The notes under the pieces were generated by a model that made no database searches, was not told where the DNA came from, and was given only the letters and a program-made list of their open reading frames with translations. From Impatiens glandulifera (lineage: Eukaryota > Streptophyta > Magnoliopsida > Ericales > Balsaminaceae), in contig NC_061862.1 in NCBI RefSeq assembly GCF_907164915.1, positions 32,262,628-32,326,627 on the forward strand: a stretch of 64,000 nt of DNA, written 5' to 3'. A program made the translations under genes and the position numbers. Of this stretch, positions 12,425 through 21,873 are shown piece by piece (the first letter of the stretch is position 1; every line of letters begins with the position of its first letter).

Positions 12425-12657
12425 CATTTTTTTTTATGAAATTTGATGGATTTGGACTTACAAGAAATTGTGATAAAAAACAAAGAAGATTATGAAAAAA
12501 CAGTTAGGCCCGTGGTCATGGTAGTAACCAATTTTATTTTAGAGAACCGAAGTTTCATATCGGACCGATACACTCATTCAGGTAGAAGGAACTACTCGCC
12601 ATTCTTTTCGGCCATCATTCCTTCATTGTTTCATTTAATTTCCAATGACGATCACAG
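12425..12657 (+). repeat. Copy of the 7220-7440 segment, interrupted by a CACTA insertion
   Basis: Partner of the segment at 7220-7440. An open frame here (12443-12706) runs 87 codons, but its last 16 codons lie inside the transposon that starts at 12658. The frame is not preserved in the sister copy, so coding status is unproven. The CACTA insertion marks the right limit of what can be compared. Confidence 0.55.
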
Positions 12658-12674
12658 CACTAGTGAAAAAGGGG
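12658..12674 (+). repeat. Left terminal inverted repeat of the CACTA element
   Basis: CACTAGTGAAAAAGGGG. It pairs with the right terminus CACTGGTAAAAAAATT (17722-17737 read on the minus strand), with mismatches after the first four or five bases as is common for this superfamily. Confidence 0.9.
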
Positions 12675-12689
12675 TAAAAAACGAGAGTA

Positions 12690-13065
12690 AAAACTATCGG
12701 TTTTGACCCTATAACTTTTGGTATAGACCCAATACCGAAAGTTTAGGTAACTCTCGCCATCCTTCGGTATTGACTCTTTCATTAAAAACAATTGAACGTT
12801 TACCGATAGATATCATAGAGTTTTCGGTTTAGATACACGAGAGTAAAACCGAGAGTTAATTGGAAAACTTTCGGTTTTTCCCTTTGGAGTAAAACCGAGA
12901 GTTAAATAGAAAACTTTCTTTTTTCCCTTTTGAGTAAAACCGAAAGTTTTCTAATTAACTCTCGGTTTTACTCCAAAGGGAAAAACCGAAAGTTTTCCAA
13001 TTAACTTTCGGTTTTCATCCAAAGGGAAAAACCGAAAGTTTTCCAATTAACTCTCGGTTTTTTCC
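12690..13065. repeat. Left subterminal repeat array, arranged as a large foldback
   Basis: Repeated CCGAAAGTT / AACTCTCGG motifs with spacers such as CCAAAGGGAAAAACC. From about 12835 to 13020 the units are arranged as two arms of roughly 85 bp in opposite orientation around a centre near 12925, so the strand could fold back on itself. Function by family: transposase-binding subterminal region. Confidence 0.85.
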
Positions 13066-13099
13066 TATAAAATGTACAAAATAGGCCGATTGTTTTGCT

Positions 13100-15226
13100 C
13101 GCAACCAGAACCTGTTCAGCCAAACCAATATTCCAACAAAATGTGACAATCATGACTCTTTAATCTCGAAATATTTTTCTCTTACAAATTTACACAACCG
13201 CCGATATTTGAGCAAAAACCATCAGGCAACTTGAGATCTTTCAAAAATTTACAAAGACGTTTTTTATTATCGGATGTCAAAGTGAAAGGCGCTTCTAGAT
13301 AATGAATCACTCCTTCATCATTTATAGGATGTAACCATGATTTTAGGCCTAAGAGTTTTAAGTCTTTACGAGCTTTAGGATCATCCTTAGTCTTCTCTTT
13401 CACATTCATTATTGTTCCCAACACGCTATCACAAATATTTTTCTCAATATGCATCACATCCAAATTATGTCTCAATAATAGTTATTCCAATAAGGCAAAC
13501 GGAAGAAAATTCTCAGTTTGTTCCAATTGTCTCCCCGCGTTTCATGATATATCTTGGTTTTCTTACTCAGATCCGTACTAAGAATTATGTCTTCTAGGTC
13601 TCGTGCTTGCTCGTAACTTTTTGCCCCGTTAACAATTTAGGGGCTCTCTATAATCTGTTCGACCATCAAATGACTCTTTATCCCTTTTGTATTTGTGCTT
13701 TGGTGGAAGGAAGCGTCTATGACCCATGTAACATTGTTTGGAACCATGTACCAATCGAAGAGATACTGTGTCGTTGTTACAACAGGGACAAGCGAATTTA
13801 CCTTTCGTACTCCAGCCTGATAAATTTGTGTAGGCGGGAAAGTCGTTAATGGTCCACAACAACGTCGCTCGCATGTTAAAGTATTGCGAGGTGTGTGCAT
13901 CAAACGTTTTCACACCAGTTTGACACAATTCAGTCAACTCGTCGATCAATGGCTAGAGAAATATGTCAATTGCATCTCTCGGACTTTTTGGACCCGGAAT
14001 TAACATAGATAAAATAAAATTGCTAGAATCCATGCAATTAGTGGGTGGTACATTATAAGAACGAGAATAACCGGCCAAACACTGTATGACTTTTTCTCAT
14101 TTGCAAATGGTTGAAATCCATCGCTTGATAAACCTAGTCTTATGTTTCGAGATTCTGACGCAAATTTTTTATAATTTTCATCAAACGTTTTCCAAGTTAA
14201 GGAATCAGCGGGATGTCTCAACGTATCACTATCAACTCTTCCTTCCTTATGCCATCTCATCATTGGAGCCGTTTTCGAGGACATGTATAGTCTTTGCAGT
14301 CTTGATATTAGAGGGAAATATCTCAACACCTTTTTTGGAATGAATTTCCTATTTTGCTTCTCTTGAACTACCCCACTTGTTTGGTCGACTTTCCATCTTG
14401 AAAGACCACAAACTCTGCAAGAATCTTCATTTTTGTTGTCCTTCCAAAATAGCATACATTTGTTCTTACATGCGTCTATCTTGTCATATTTAAGCCCGAT
14501 ATCAGTAATGAATTTTTTACTTTCGTAATAGGAGTTTGGAAATTGAGAGTCAATCGGTAATATGTAGTCTTTAAGTAGACGCAGCAATATATCGAACGAA
14601 GAATTTGTCCATTGACATACATTCTTTATGTGAAGTAGTTTCAGTAGTGCTGATGATTTCGTTATTCGAGCACCTTCATACAATGGACGTTTGCAATCAT
14701 CAAGCAATTTATAAAATCTATGCGCATCTTCGATCGGTTCATGGTTGTTCGGGACATCATTAACGTTGGAGAACATATCGTTTATAAAATCGTGCATATA
14801 ACGTTCTTCATTGACCTCGTCAATAATTGTATTATTCATCTTCGGTCTCGCATCGTTGAATTCTGGCACGGAATCCTCCGACTAATCATCGTCGTCATCA
14901 TCATCATCGAAGTCATCGGCATCTTCATCGACATCGTCATTAACCACTTGAGTAGTACGTCTCTTTTCTCCATGACAATACATGTACTCATAATGAACAT
15001 TTATTCCATAAATGATGAGGTGAGTCTTCACTTCGTCTGTTTCCATAAACGATGTGTTCAAGCATTTCACGCAAGGACATTTCACTGTTTGTCGGGATGT
15101 ACTCCTAACAGGAAACTCGAGGAATTTGTCAAAACCTTTCTCGTAATCTGGATGATCTCGACGTAAGTTCATCCAACTTTTATCGGGTACTTTCATCTTT
15201 CTAATAAAATGGAAAAAATCCATCAT
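13100..15226 (-). pseudogene. CACTA transposase (TNP2/TNPD family), decayed
   Basis: The frame starts at 15226 (MMDFFHFIRKMKVPDKSWM) with a transposase-associated N-terminal domain: SWM, CPCVKC and HL..YG signatures and an acidic Asp run at its end. A stop at 14882 separates it from a second frame (14869-14000). That frame has tnp2 hallmarks: a CRVCGLSRWK zinc-binding-like motif, RLQRLYMS, MRWH, and SSDGFQPFANEKKSYSVWPV. A frameshift near 14060 and a stop then lead to a third frame (to 13629) with GVKTFDAH, DFPAYTNLSGWSTKGK and CPCC. After several more breaks the frame at 13475-13182 reads RHNLDVMHIEKNICDS. Remnants fade out near 13100, directly against the subterminal repeats, so the C-terminal part (DUF4218 region) is gone. 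Each block matches the tnp2 order, so the assignment is secure; the gene is dead. Confidence 0.92.
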
Positions 15227-15231
15227 TATTA

Positions 15232-16480
15232 TTACTTAACATTGTCTAAATTAATTAGGATTACATAATTCTAACATTATATCTACCTAATCTATCATTA
15301 TCCAACCAAAATTCAACATAATTTAACATTATTTTATTCATACAAATTTCAAACCAATTCTAATCCGACATACACAATTCATTCAAACATAACAATTCTA
15401 ACCTAAAATCAAATATAATTCAAACCAAATCTAATCCAACATAATTTCATTCATACACATTTCAATCCAATCTAAACTAAAAACCTAAATCAATAATAAT
15501 CAATACATTCAATACATTAATCTAACCAATCAATAATAAATCAAATATTCATCCACAAACCTAAATTTAATATAAATTAAACTTAAATCTAAGATGAAAA
15601 TTCAACATAATCTAACATTATTTCATTCATACAAATTTCAAACCAATTTTAATCCAACATACACAATTCATTCAAACATATAACAATTCTAACCTAAAAT
15701 CAAATCTAATTCAAACCAAATCTAATCCAACATAATTTCATTCATACACATTTCAATCCAATCTAAACTAAAACCTAAATCAATAATAATCAATTCATTC
15801 AATACATTAATCTAACCAATCAATAATAAATCAAACATTCAACAATAACTAAATTTAACATAAATTAAACTTAAATCTAACATGAAAATTTAACATAAAT
15901 CAAACATTAAACTATTAATCAAAAAAACAACAATAACTAACCTTGTAGGAAATTAAAGAGCGACGAAGAAGAGCGACGCCGTAGTAGATCGGACAATAAT
16001 AAACATATTAATAAAACAATAAACTATACCAAATCAATCCAATAATATAACATAAATCTAACATTAATCAACTATTTCAAACTCAAACTAACAAATTCTA
16101 ACAATAATATAAACATATTCATCAAAATCAAACTTAAATCATACTTAAATCATACTTAAATCAAACTTTAATCAACCTAAATCAAACCAAATTCAAAATC
16201 AAACCAAAATCAAACCAAATTCAAATTCAAACCAAAATCAAACCAAATTCAAACCATAAATCATCCCTACATCAAACCAAATTATCTAATTTCAATCTAA
16301 CATAAATCGAACAAAATTATAGAACATCTAAACCAAATTCAAACATAATTCATAAAAATCTAACTTAAACTTAACATAAACCCTAAACGAAAAGCAAAAC
16401 ACACTAAAATATGATAAGCAAAACACACTAAAATATCATCATTCGTACAGAAAAGATAATACATAATTAATCAAACAAAT
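15232..16480 (-). other. G-poor intron-like region of the CACTA element with a 290-bp tandem duplication
   Basis: For about 1.2 kb the plus strand is almost free of G (minus strand T/G/A, very C-poor). This fits a T-rich plant intron lying between the coiled-coil exon and the transposase exon. Within it, a block beginning ATTCAACATAAT at 15311 is repeated from 15600 with a period of about 290 bp and few differences. No coding sequence. Confidence 0.7.
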
Positions 16481-16485
16481 ATAAT

Positions 16486-16776
16486 CTAGAAATTAGTAGA
16501 TGTGGGGGGAGGAGGGGGTGGTTGATTCTGTCTCTTCAACAATTCAATTTGTTGTTCGAGATTCTCCAATTTTTGCGCCATTTCAGCCCTGTCCGCTTTA
16601 ATTTTAGTAAGCAATTGGCCTCTTTCTACATCCCTCAATCGAATTTCCTCCATTTCCAGCGTCATTTTTCTCACCTCTTCCTCACGTGCCACAATTTTTG
16701 ATGCTGCTAGCAAATTCTGGTATGACCAGGACAGTTTCTCTAGTGTACGCCGAATACTCATCCATGACTCACCCAT
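16486..16776 (-). CDS. Coiled-coil protein/exon within the CACTA element
   Basis: A 96-codon frame on the same strand as the transposase and upstream of it. Residues 25-83 form a strongly charged helix with heptad Leu/Met/Ile (EEVRKMTLEMEEIRL, LENLEQQIELLKRQ). The tail is seven prolines followed by TSTNF. The N-terminus (MGESWMSIRRTLEKLSW) has no upstream in-frame signal that decides the start. CACTA elements usually encode a second, DNA-binding or coiled-coil protein beside TNPD; this is probably the last exon of such a protein. The intron structure cannot be solved by eye, and the frame may be part of a larger spliced product. Confidence 0.5.
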   Translation of the reverse strand: MGESWMSIRRTLEKLSWSYQNLLAASKIVAREEEVRKMTLEMEEIRLRDVERGQLLTKIKADRAEMAQKLENLEQQIELLKRQNQPPPPPPTSTNF

Positions 16777-17164
16777 CCTAAATGTATTTCATATATATAT
16801 ATATTAAACACAATAACCAAAATATATCATTCATTTAACAAAATCTAACAAAATCATATATATTTAATAAAAAAACTAACCTAAATCTAATCTAAACAAT
16901 AACAAATCTAAATCAAACTACCAAACAAATAATCTAAACTAGCATAAATCTAGATAATATAAACTAAATGATAACAAATCTAAATCTAATAATTAACAAA
17001 AACAAAAAAAACAAATAAATCACAGCAAAGAAGAACAAAAACAAAAAACAAATAAAAAACTAACCTGGAACGGAGAAGAAGAAGAGGAGCGTCGGAGGCG
17101 GCTGCGCGGGAGAGAGAGAAAGGAGAGAGGCGAATGAAAAAAAGAAGGGTTAGGGTTTGTATTT

Positions 17165-17715
17165 ATAAAGGTATTTACCGAAGGTTTTTCAATAAACCTT
17201 CGATTTTGACTAATCTCAAAACCGAAGGTTTATTGAAAAACCTTCGGTAATAAGAATCACGAGATTTAATTTTTTTGTCTTTTTTGGATGAGTCAAAACC
17301 GAAGGTTTATAGGATAAACCTTCGCAGTTAACAATTTCAGGAAAAGGTAAAAACGAAAATTCTTCAAATAACCTTCACAATTAATCATTCTCCAACTTAG
17401 AATATTTTTTCAATTTTTTGGGATGAGTCAATTCCGACGGTTTAATGGAAAACCTTCATATTTAAACATTTCAGGAAAGGTAAAACCGAACGTTTTTTGA
17501 ATAACCTTCGCAATTAACCAACTCCCAACACTTAGAATTTTTTTTCATTTTTTGGGAATGTCAAAACCGAGAGTTATTTGCATAACTTTCGGTACTAATA
17601 ATCAAAACCGAAAGTTTTTACACACCTCTCGGAATCTATTTTCAATAACGAAAGATTTGTTCCTCTCGGGATCAATTAGGAGAGTTTTATAAAACCTTCG
17701 GTAATTTCTGTCGGT
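17165..17715. repeat. Right subterminal repeat array of the CACTA element
   Basis: Repeated AACCGAAGGTTT / AAACCTTCGG units, e.g. at 17178-17250, 17295-17325 and 17550-17705, in both orientations. The motif is a relative of the left-end CCGAAAGTT/AACTCTCGG motif, differing mainly by GG for AG. That fits two ends bound by one protein but homogenised separately. Confidence 0.85.
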
Positions 17716-17740
17716 AAAGGTAATTTTTTTACCAGTGCAG

Positions 17741-18229
17741 TGAAGATTTGAATAGCGAATGACTAGCAAGTTTTTTCAAAAGACATACCAAATAGATCGT
17801 TGGTCAAGAGATACCTATTCATCCGATCTAAGAACGAAAAATCTGTAGTATAATCATGAACAAATTAAACTCGAATAATAGTAATAAAGTTCGGTATGAT
17901 ATTGGATCATACAACTATTTGATCGGTGAGACATTGGTACTCATCCTTTATCATTCCTCAATCAACCATCATATACAAATTTAAATGGAAATAAAGAGTT
18001 AAACATGAAATATAAATAAATTCAACAAATTTCATCAATGTTACATAATTAAACTAAAAGTTGTAGTGGGACAAACAATTTAAGAACGTTTTAATTTGAC
18101 TTAGTTTTATTAACATGGTTGAGTATTCATTGAAAACATATATAAGAAAGTTGTTAGTCTCGATGTTTCTCTTATTAAGGCATTCTTACTTATAATTTTA
18201 TATTAAATTACATTTTATCGAAGTAAGTG
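17741..18229. other. Intergenic DNA right of the CACTA element
   Basis: No coding region or repeat recognised. It is the right flank of the CACTA insertion site. Confidence 0.45.
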
Positions 18230-19660
18230 AAGTTTTAATGTATTTGTAACTCCAGAAAAAAACTATTTATACGGTTTTTGCGGAAAAGTTCGAGGTTCGA
18301 GAATTTCAACCTCGGTTTACATGTCATGAATTTTCTTTTAAAAATAAAATACTATTTTAGAAGATTTTTAAATGATTTCTGCCATCTTTTGAAATTAATT
18401 AAAGATAATTAATTTGGGGTTCAATTTTAAATAATCTGGAGATTTGTGGTAATCAAATTACAATTTGATTTTAGAAACATGTTTTAAATTAATTAAACAT
18501 AATTAATTAAAAAGATTATTTATTTTGAAACAAAGACGCCATTTGACTTTTGAAAATCAATAAAAACTGGCATATGTGTACAAACGTATTGGTCAGAGTT
18601 TTTTAGTTCGTAGTTTAGTGATACTCAGGAAAGGGCTTTTGTGTTTTATCCTTCGTACCTGTTTTAAAAATGGTCTCTATTTTAGAAATTTGACATTGGA
18701 AAATTGGTTGTATATTTTTACCGATTATTCTTCCGGTCCTAAGAATGCATAATGTTTGTGTGTTATTTAAAATATTGTAACAACAATATTTAAAAGATGA
18801 CACATATTGATGATGACAATGACTTAGGAGTAAATACCTGAAGAACATCAGTTTTAAAAGAATTAGAGTTTAAGCATAAATCCCAAACAAACCTTTGTCA
18901 AAATATCTTTTGTATGAAAATATCCCAAAAATATTTTGAAAGCATTTTCTATTTGTTGAGGGATTTGTAGAATATGATTTATGATTCCAAAATTATATTT
19001 ATTTTGAAATTGGGAACCAAACATGCCATAGGACAGGTGTCCTAGTCCTTGGGTTTGTTTTTATTGATCGGGGTGTAGGAACCTTTGTCGGACCCATTAG
19101 TCTAGGCTAAAAAGCCTCGGTCGAGGTGCAATGGACTCTCGGTTCTTGACAGAGATTTTTGGTCGAGATCAAGATTCCTTGGTCCTAGGTTTGATCTCTC
19201 GGTCTTAGGTGGAAGTCATCGGTCCTAGGTTAAGAAAATCTCGGTCCTAGGTCTAACCTCTCAGTCGGATATTAAAATCTTTGGTCAGACCTCTTGATCC
19301 TAGATGAAGAACAACGGTCGGACCTCTCGGTCCAAGCTAAAAGGCCTCGGTTGGACCTATCAGTCATATGTTAAATTTCTCGGTCAGACCTCTTGGTCCT
19401 CGGTCAGATCTATCAGTCCTCAAAACATCAAAATTGCAGGTCCTGCAATTTTGATGGAGGCTTGGATTGTTCGATCCAAGGGTAGAATATCTTCACAAAG
19501 CTCTCATGAAAGTTTAGAACATCTCCCCAAGGTATCAATCGACATGGGTGATGATCAATTCATTTAAAATATTTTGTAGCCAAAAATTGGGTATTGGGTT
19601 TTAAAATTGGTTTGAGGTGAAAGAAGATAGCTAATAACTTCCTTATACCTCATATTAGGG
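18230..19660 (-). mobile_element. Gypsy-type LTR fragment, inverted relative of 28490-29560
   Basis: The reverse complement of this block aligns by eye with 28490-29560: GGTATCAATCGACATGGGTG here against GGTATCAATCGATATGGATG there; ACCTGAAGAACATCA; GATACTCAGGAAAGGG; TTTTAAAAATGGTCT. In between is a minisatellite of CTCGGTCCTAGGT / GACCTCTCGGTC units (19075-19425). Since the copy at 28490 precedes gypsy coding sequence, this block is best read as an LTR fragment on the minus strand. No internal region adjoins it, and the U5 end seen at 29600-29700 is missing. Confidence 0.6.
19075..19425 (-). repeat. Minisatellite inside the gypsy LTR fragment
   Basis: About ten to twelve imperfect copies of a 25-35 bp unit with the core CTCGGTCCTAGGT or ACCTCTCGGTC. 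The homologous array at 28760-28910, in opposite orientation, uses GGACCGAGAGGTCCGACC, itself partly palindromic (GGACC..GGTCC). Confidence 0.8.
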
Positions 19661-20302
19661 GCGAGAATATATTGGGTTGACCCAAACCCCAACTTTAACC
19701 CAAAATATTAATTTGGGTTAGGTTTAGTATGGGTTAGTTTAATTTGGGTTGGGTTAGGGTTACCCAAATTAAATAAATTTAATTCAATTCTCTCTTATAA
19801 ATCTAGTATAAACTAACCATCTTCACCTCCAATATATTCTTTTAATTTTTACTACGCTCATATCCATGTTAAATGGAAAATAATTGAATTTTTTTAAAAC
19901 TGATTAATAATATATTTATTAATTATAGTCTAAGTTATATAGAACTAACATATCATTATTATTCTAAAAATCTTTAATAAATTAATTTGTTTCTGAAAAT
20001 TAATAGAGTTTACCATATTCAATACTTTATATAGTATGAATGATTTAAATATTATTTAAATAATTCATATAAATCTCACTATTATTTTTTCAACTAATTT
20101 AATAATTAAAATATCAAAATAATTTCCAAAAAAATCAAAATTAGGTTTAACAAATTAAAAAATGTATAATAATGTCAAATACATATAAGACGGAGCAAAA
20201 AACAAATAAAAAACGGATCGAAAATGTTAAATATGTCACAAGAGTGTGAAACGGGCCAAAACGTGTTAAACATGTCAAAAATGTGTTAAACATGCCAAAA
20301 TG
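19661..20302. other. AT-rich spacer with GGGTTGACCC-type motifs
   Basis: About 19670-19770 carries repeated TTGGGTTAGG / GGGTTGACCC words, and 20215-20300 has ACGGGCCAAAACGTGTTAAACATG-like words. These are common in degenerate plant repeats. No gene recognised. Confidence 0.45.
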
Positions 20303-21545
20303 TGTTGGGTCAAATTATTTTGACTAAGTGTCAAAGTATTTTGACTAATGGAATTTTGATGATGAATGTATATAAAACTCAATATAAGCTGTGTAATTGT
20401 TTTTGGTGCAAGTATATCGAAAACAGGTTATATTAGACTAAGTCTTAATGAGATTCATTAGACTGATTGGCCATTAGATGCTTTATGTTAGACGTGTAGT
20501 CTAACGGATACGTTGTTAGACGTGTAGTCTAACAGACGTAGTTAGATGTGCAGTCTAACAGATAAATTGTTAGACGTGTAGTCTAATAAACGTAATTAGA
20601 CGTGCAGTCTAACAAACATAGTTAAACGTGCAATCTAACAGATACGTAGTTAGACGTGTAGTCTAACAGACGTAGTTAGACGTGTAGTCTAACGGATACA
20701 TAGTTAGACGTGCAGTCTAACAAACGTAGTTAGACGTGCAGTCTAATAGATACGTAGTTAGACGTGCAGTCTAACGGACGTAGTTAGACGTGCAGTCTAA
20801 CGGACATAGTTAGACGTGCTGTCTAACAGACGTAGTTAGACGTGCTGTCTAACGGATACGTAGTTAGACGTGCAGTCGAACAGATACGTAGTTAGACGTG
20901 CAGTCTAACAGATACGTAGTTAGACGTGTAGTCTAACAGATACGTAGTTAGACGTGCAGTCTAACGGATACGTAGTTAGACGTGCAGTCTAACGGAGACG
21001 TAGTTAGACGTGCAGTCTAACAGATACATATTTAGACGTGCAATCTAACAGACGTAGTTAGACGTGCAGTCTAACAGACATAGTTAGATATGCAGTCTAA
21101 CAGACATAGTTAGACGTGAAGTCTAACATATACGTAGTTAGACGTGCAGTCTAACAGATTTAGTTAGACGTGTAGTCTAACATATTTAGTTAGACGTGCA
21201 GTCTAACAGATACTTAGTTAGACGTGCAGTCTAACTGATACGTAGTTAGACGTGCAGTCTAACAGATACATAGTTAGACGTGCAATGTAACTTATGAGAG
21301 TTAGACGTGCAGTGTAACTTATGATTGTTAGACGTGCAGTTTAACTCATTCAGATTAGTCTGAAGGGATGTGTAGGTAGACATGCAGTCTAACTTTTGAG
21401 AGTTAGACGTACAGTCTAACTCCTTCAGATTAGTATGAAGGGATGTGTAGGTAGACATGCAGTCTAACTTTTGAGAGTTAGACGTGCAGTCTAACTCCTT
21501 CAGATTAGTATGAAGGGATGCGTAGTTAGACGTGCAGTCTAACTT
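20303..21545 (+). mobile_element. LTR fragment dominated by a hairpin minisatellite
   Basis: Starts TGTTGGGTCAAATTATTTTGACTAA, matching the start of the minus-strand LTR at 60931 (TATTAGGTCAAATTAGTTTG). It continues with GATGATG.ATGTATATAAAAC like that LTR, then enters the minisatellite. After the last repeat the sequence becomes plain AT-rich DNA. The promoter body seen at 59323-60140 is absent, so this is a truncated LTR. No polypurine tract precedes it, and no element interior follows. Confidence 0.65.
20487..21542 (+). repeat. Hairpin minisatellite, about 37 copies
   Basis: The unit is about 28 bp: GTTAGACGTGCAGTCTAAC plus a spacer, usually AGATACGTA or AGACGTA. The 19-bp core is an inverted repeat (GTTAGAC / GTCTAAC) around GTGCA, and the spacer-centred reading (TCTAAC / GTTAGA) is also self-complementary. 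I count about 37 copies, with spacer length alternating among variants. The last few (21290-21540) form higher-order units with TTCAGATTAGTATGAAGGGATG. The same unit, inverted, fills 60145-60830. Confidence 0.95.
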
Positions 21546-21873
21546 ATGAGATTTAGTCGTTTAAAATAATTATTTTAATTTTATAACTTGTATAGGTATA
21601 GTTTTAGTGTTTACAAAAACTTATATAAATTTACAAATTTATAAGCTTATGGAGATTTTCTCATTAAAATTTTAATTGAGACACAATTATTCCAAACTCA
21701 AATACAATAAATTAAGTGATTTCAAATGATCTAGGCCATTGAAAATGTATCTTTGAGGTTCATTAATTAAAAAAAACCTAAATAAATAAAACAAAAAAGA
21801 AATCACCAAATATTAAATATTTAATATGAGGCATTTGTCCACGTTATGAATAACAAACTATAATTTCACTTAA
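21546..21873. other. AT-rich DNA 3' of the subtilase gene
   Basis: The 3' flank of the minus-strand subtilase. It probably holds the 3' UTR and polyadenylation signals, but no specific site can be fixed. Confidence 0.4.

Larger units (their letters stand above)
12658..17737 (-). mobile_element. Complete CACTA (En/Spm-type) DNA transposon, 5080 bp
   Basis: The left end is CACTAGTGAAAAAGGGG at 12658. The right end, read on the other strand, is CACTGGTAAAAAAATTACC ending at 17737. Both are immediately flanked by CAG (12655-12657 and 17738-17740), the 3-bp target duplication expected for the superfamily. Inside lie subterminal repeat arrays at both ends, a decayed tnp2 transposase on the minus strand, a coiled-coil frame upstream of it, and a long intron-like G-poor stretch. 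The transposase is broken and lacks its C-terminal part, so the element cannot move by itself. The intact ends mean it could still be moved by a related transposase. Confidence 0.93.

Noticed and set aside
19720..19770. Telomere-like GGGTTAGGGTT words
   Set aside because: Only one or two contiguous copies in a run of GGGTTA/TTTGGGTT words; no regular seven-base array, so not an interstitial telomere.
21246..21458. Minus-strand frame of repeated Thr-Ser-Asn-Leu words
   Set aside because: It is the hairpin minisatellite read in one frame, not a gene.
20487..21542. CRISPR-like regular repeat array
   Set aside because: The spacers are themselves nearly identical and the setting is a plant LTR; it is a minisatellite.
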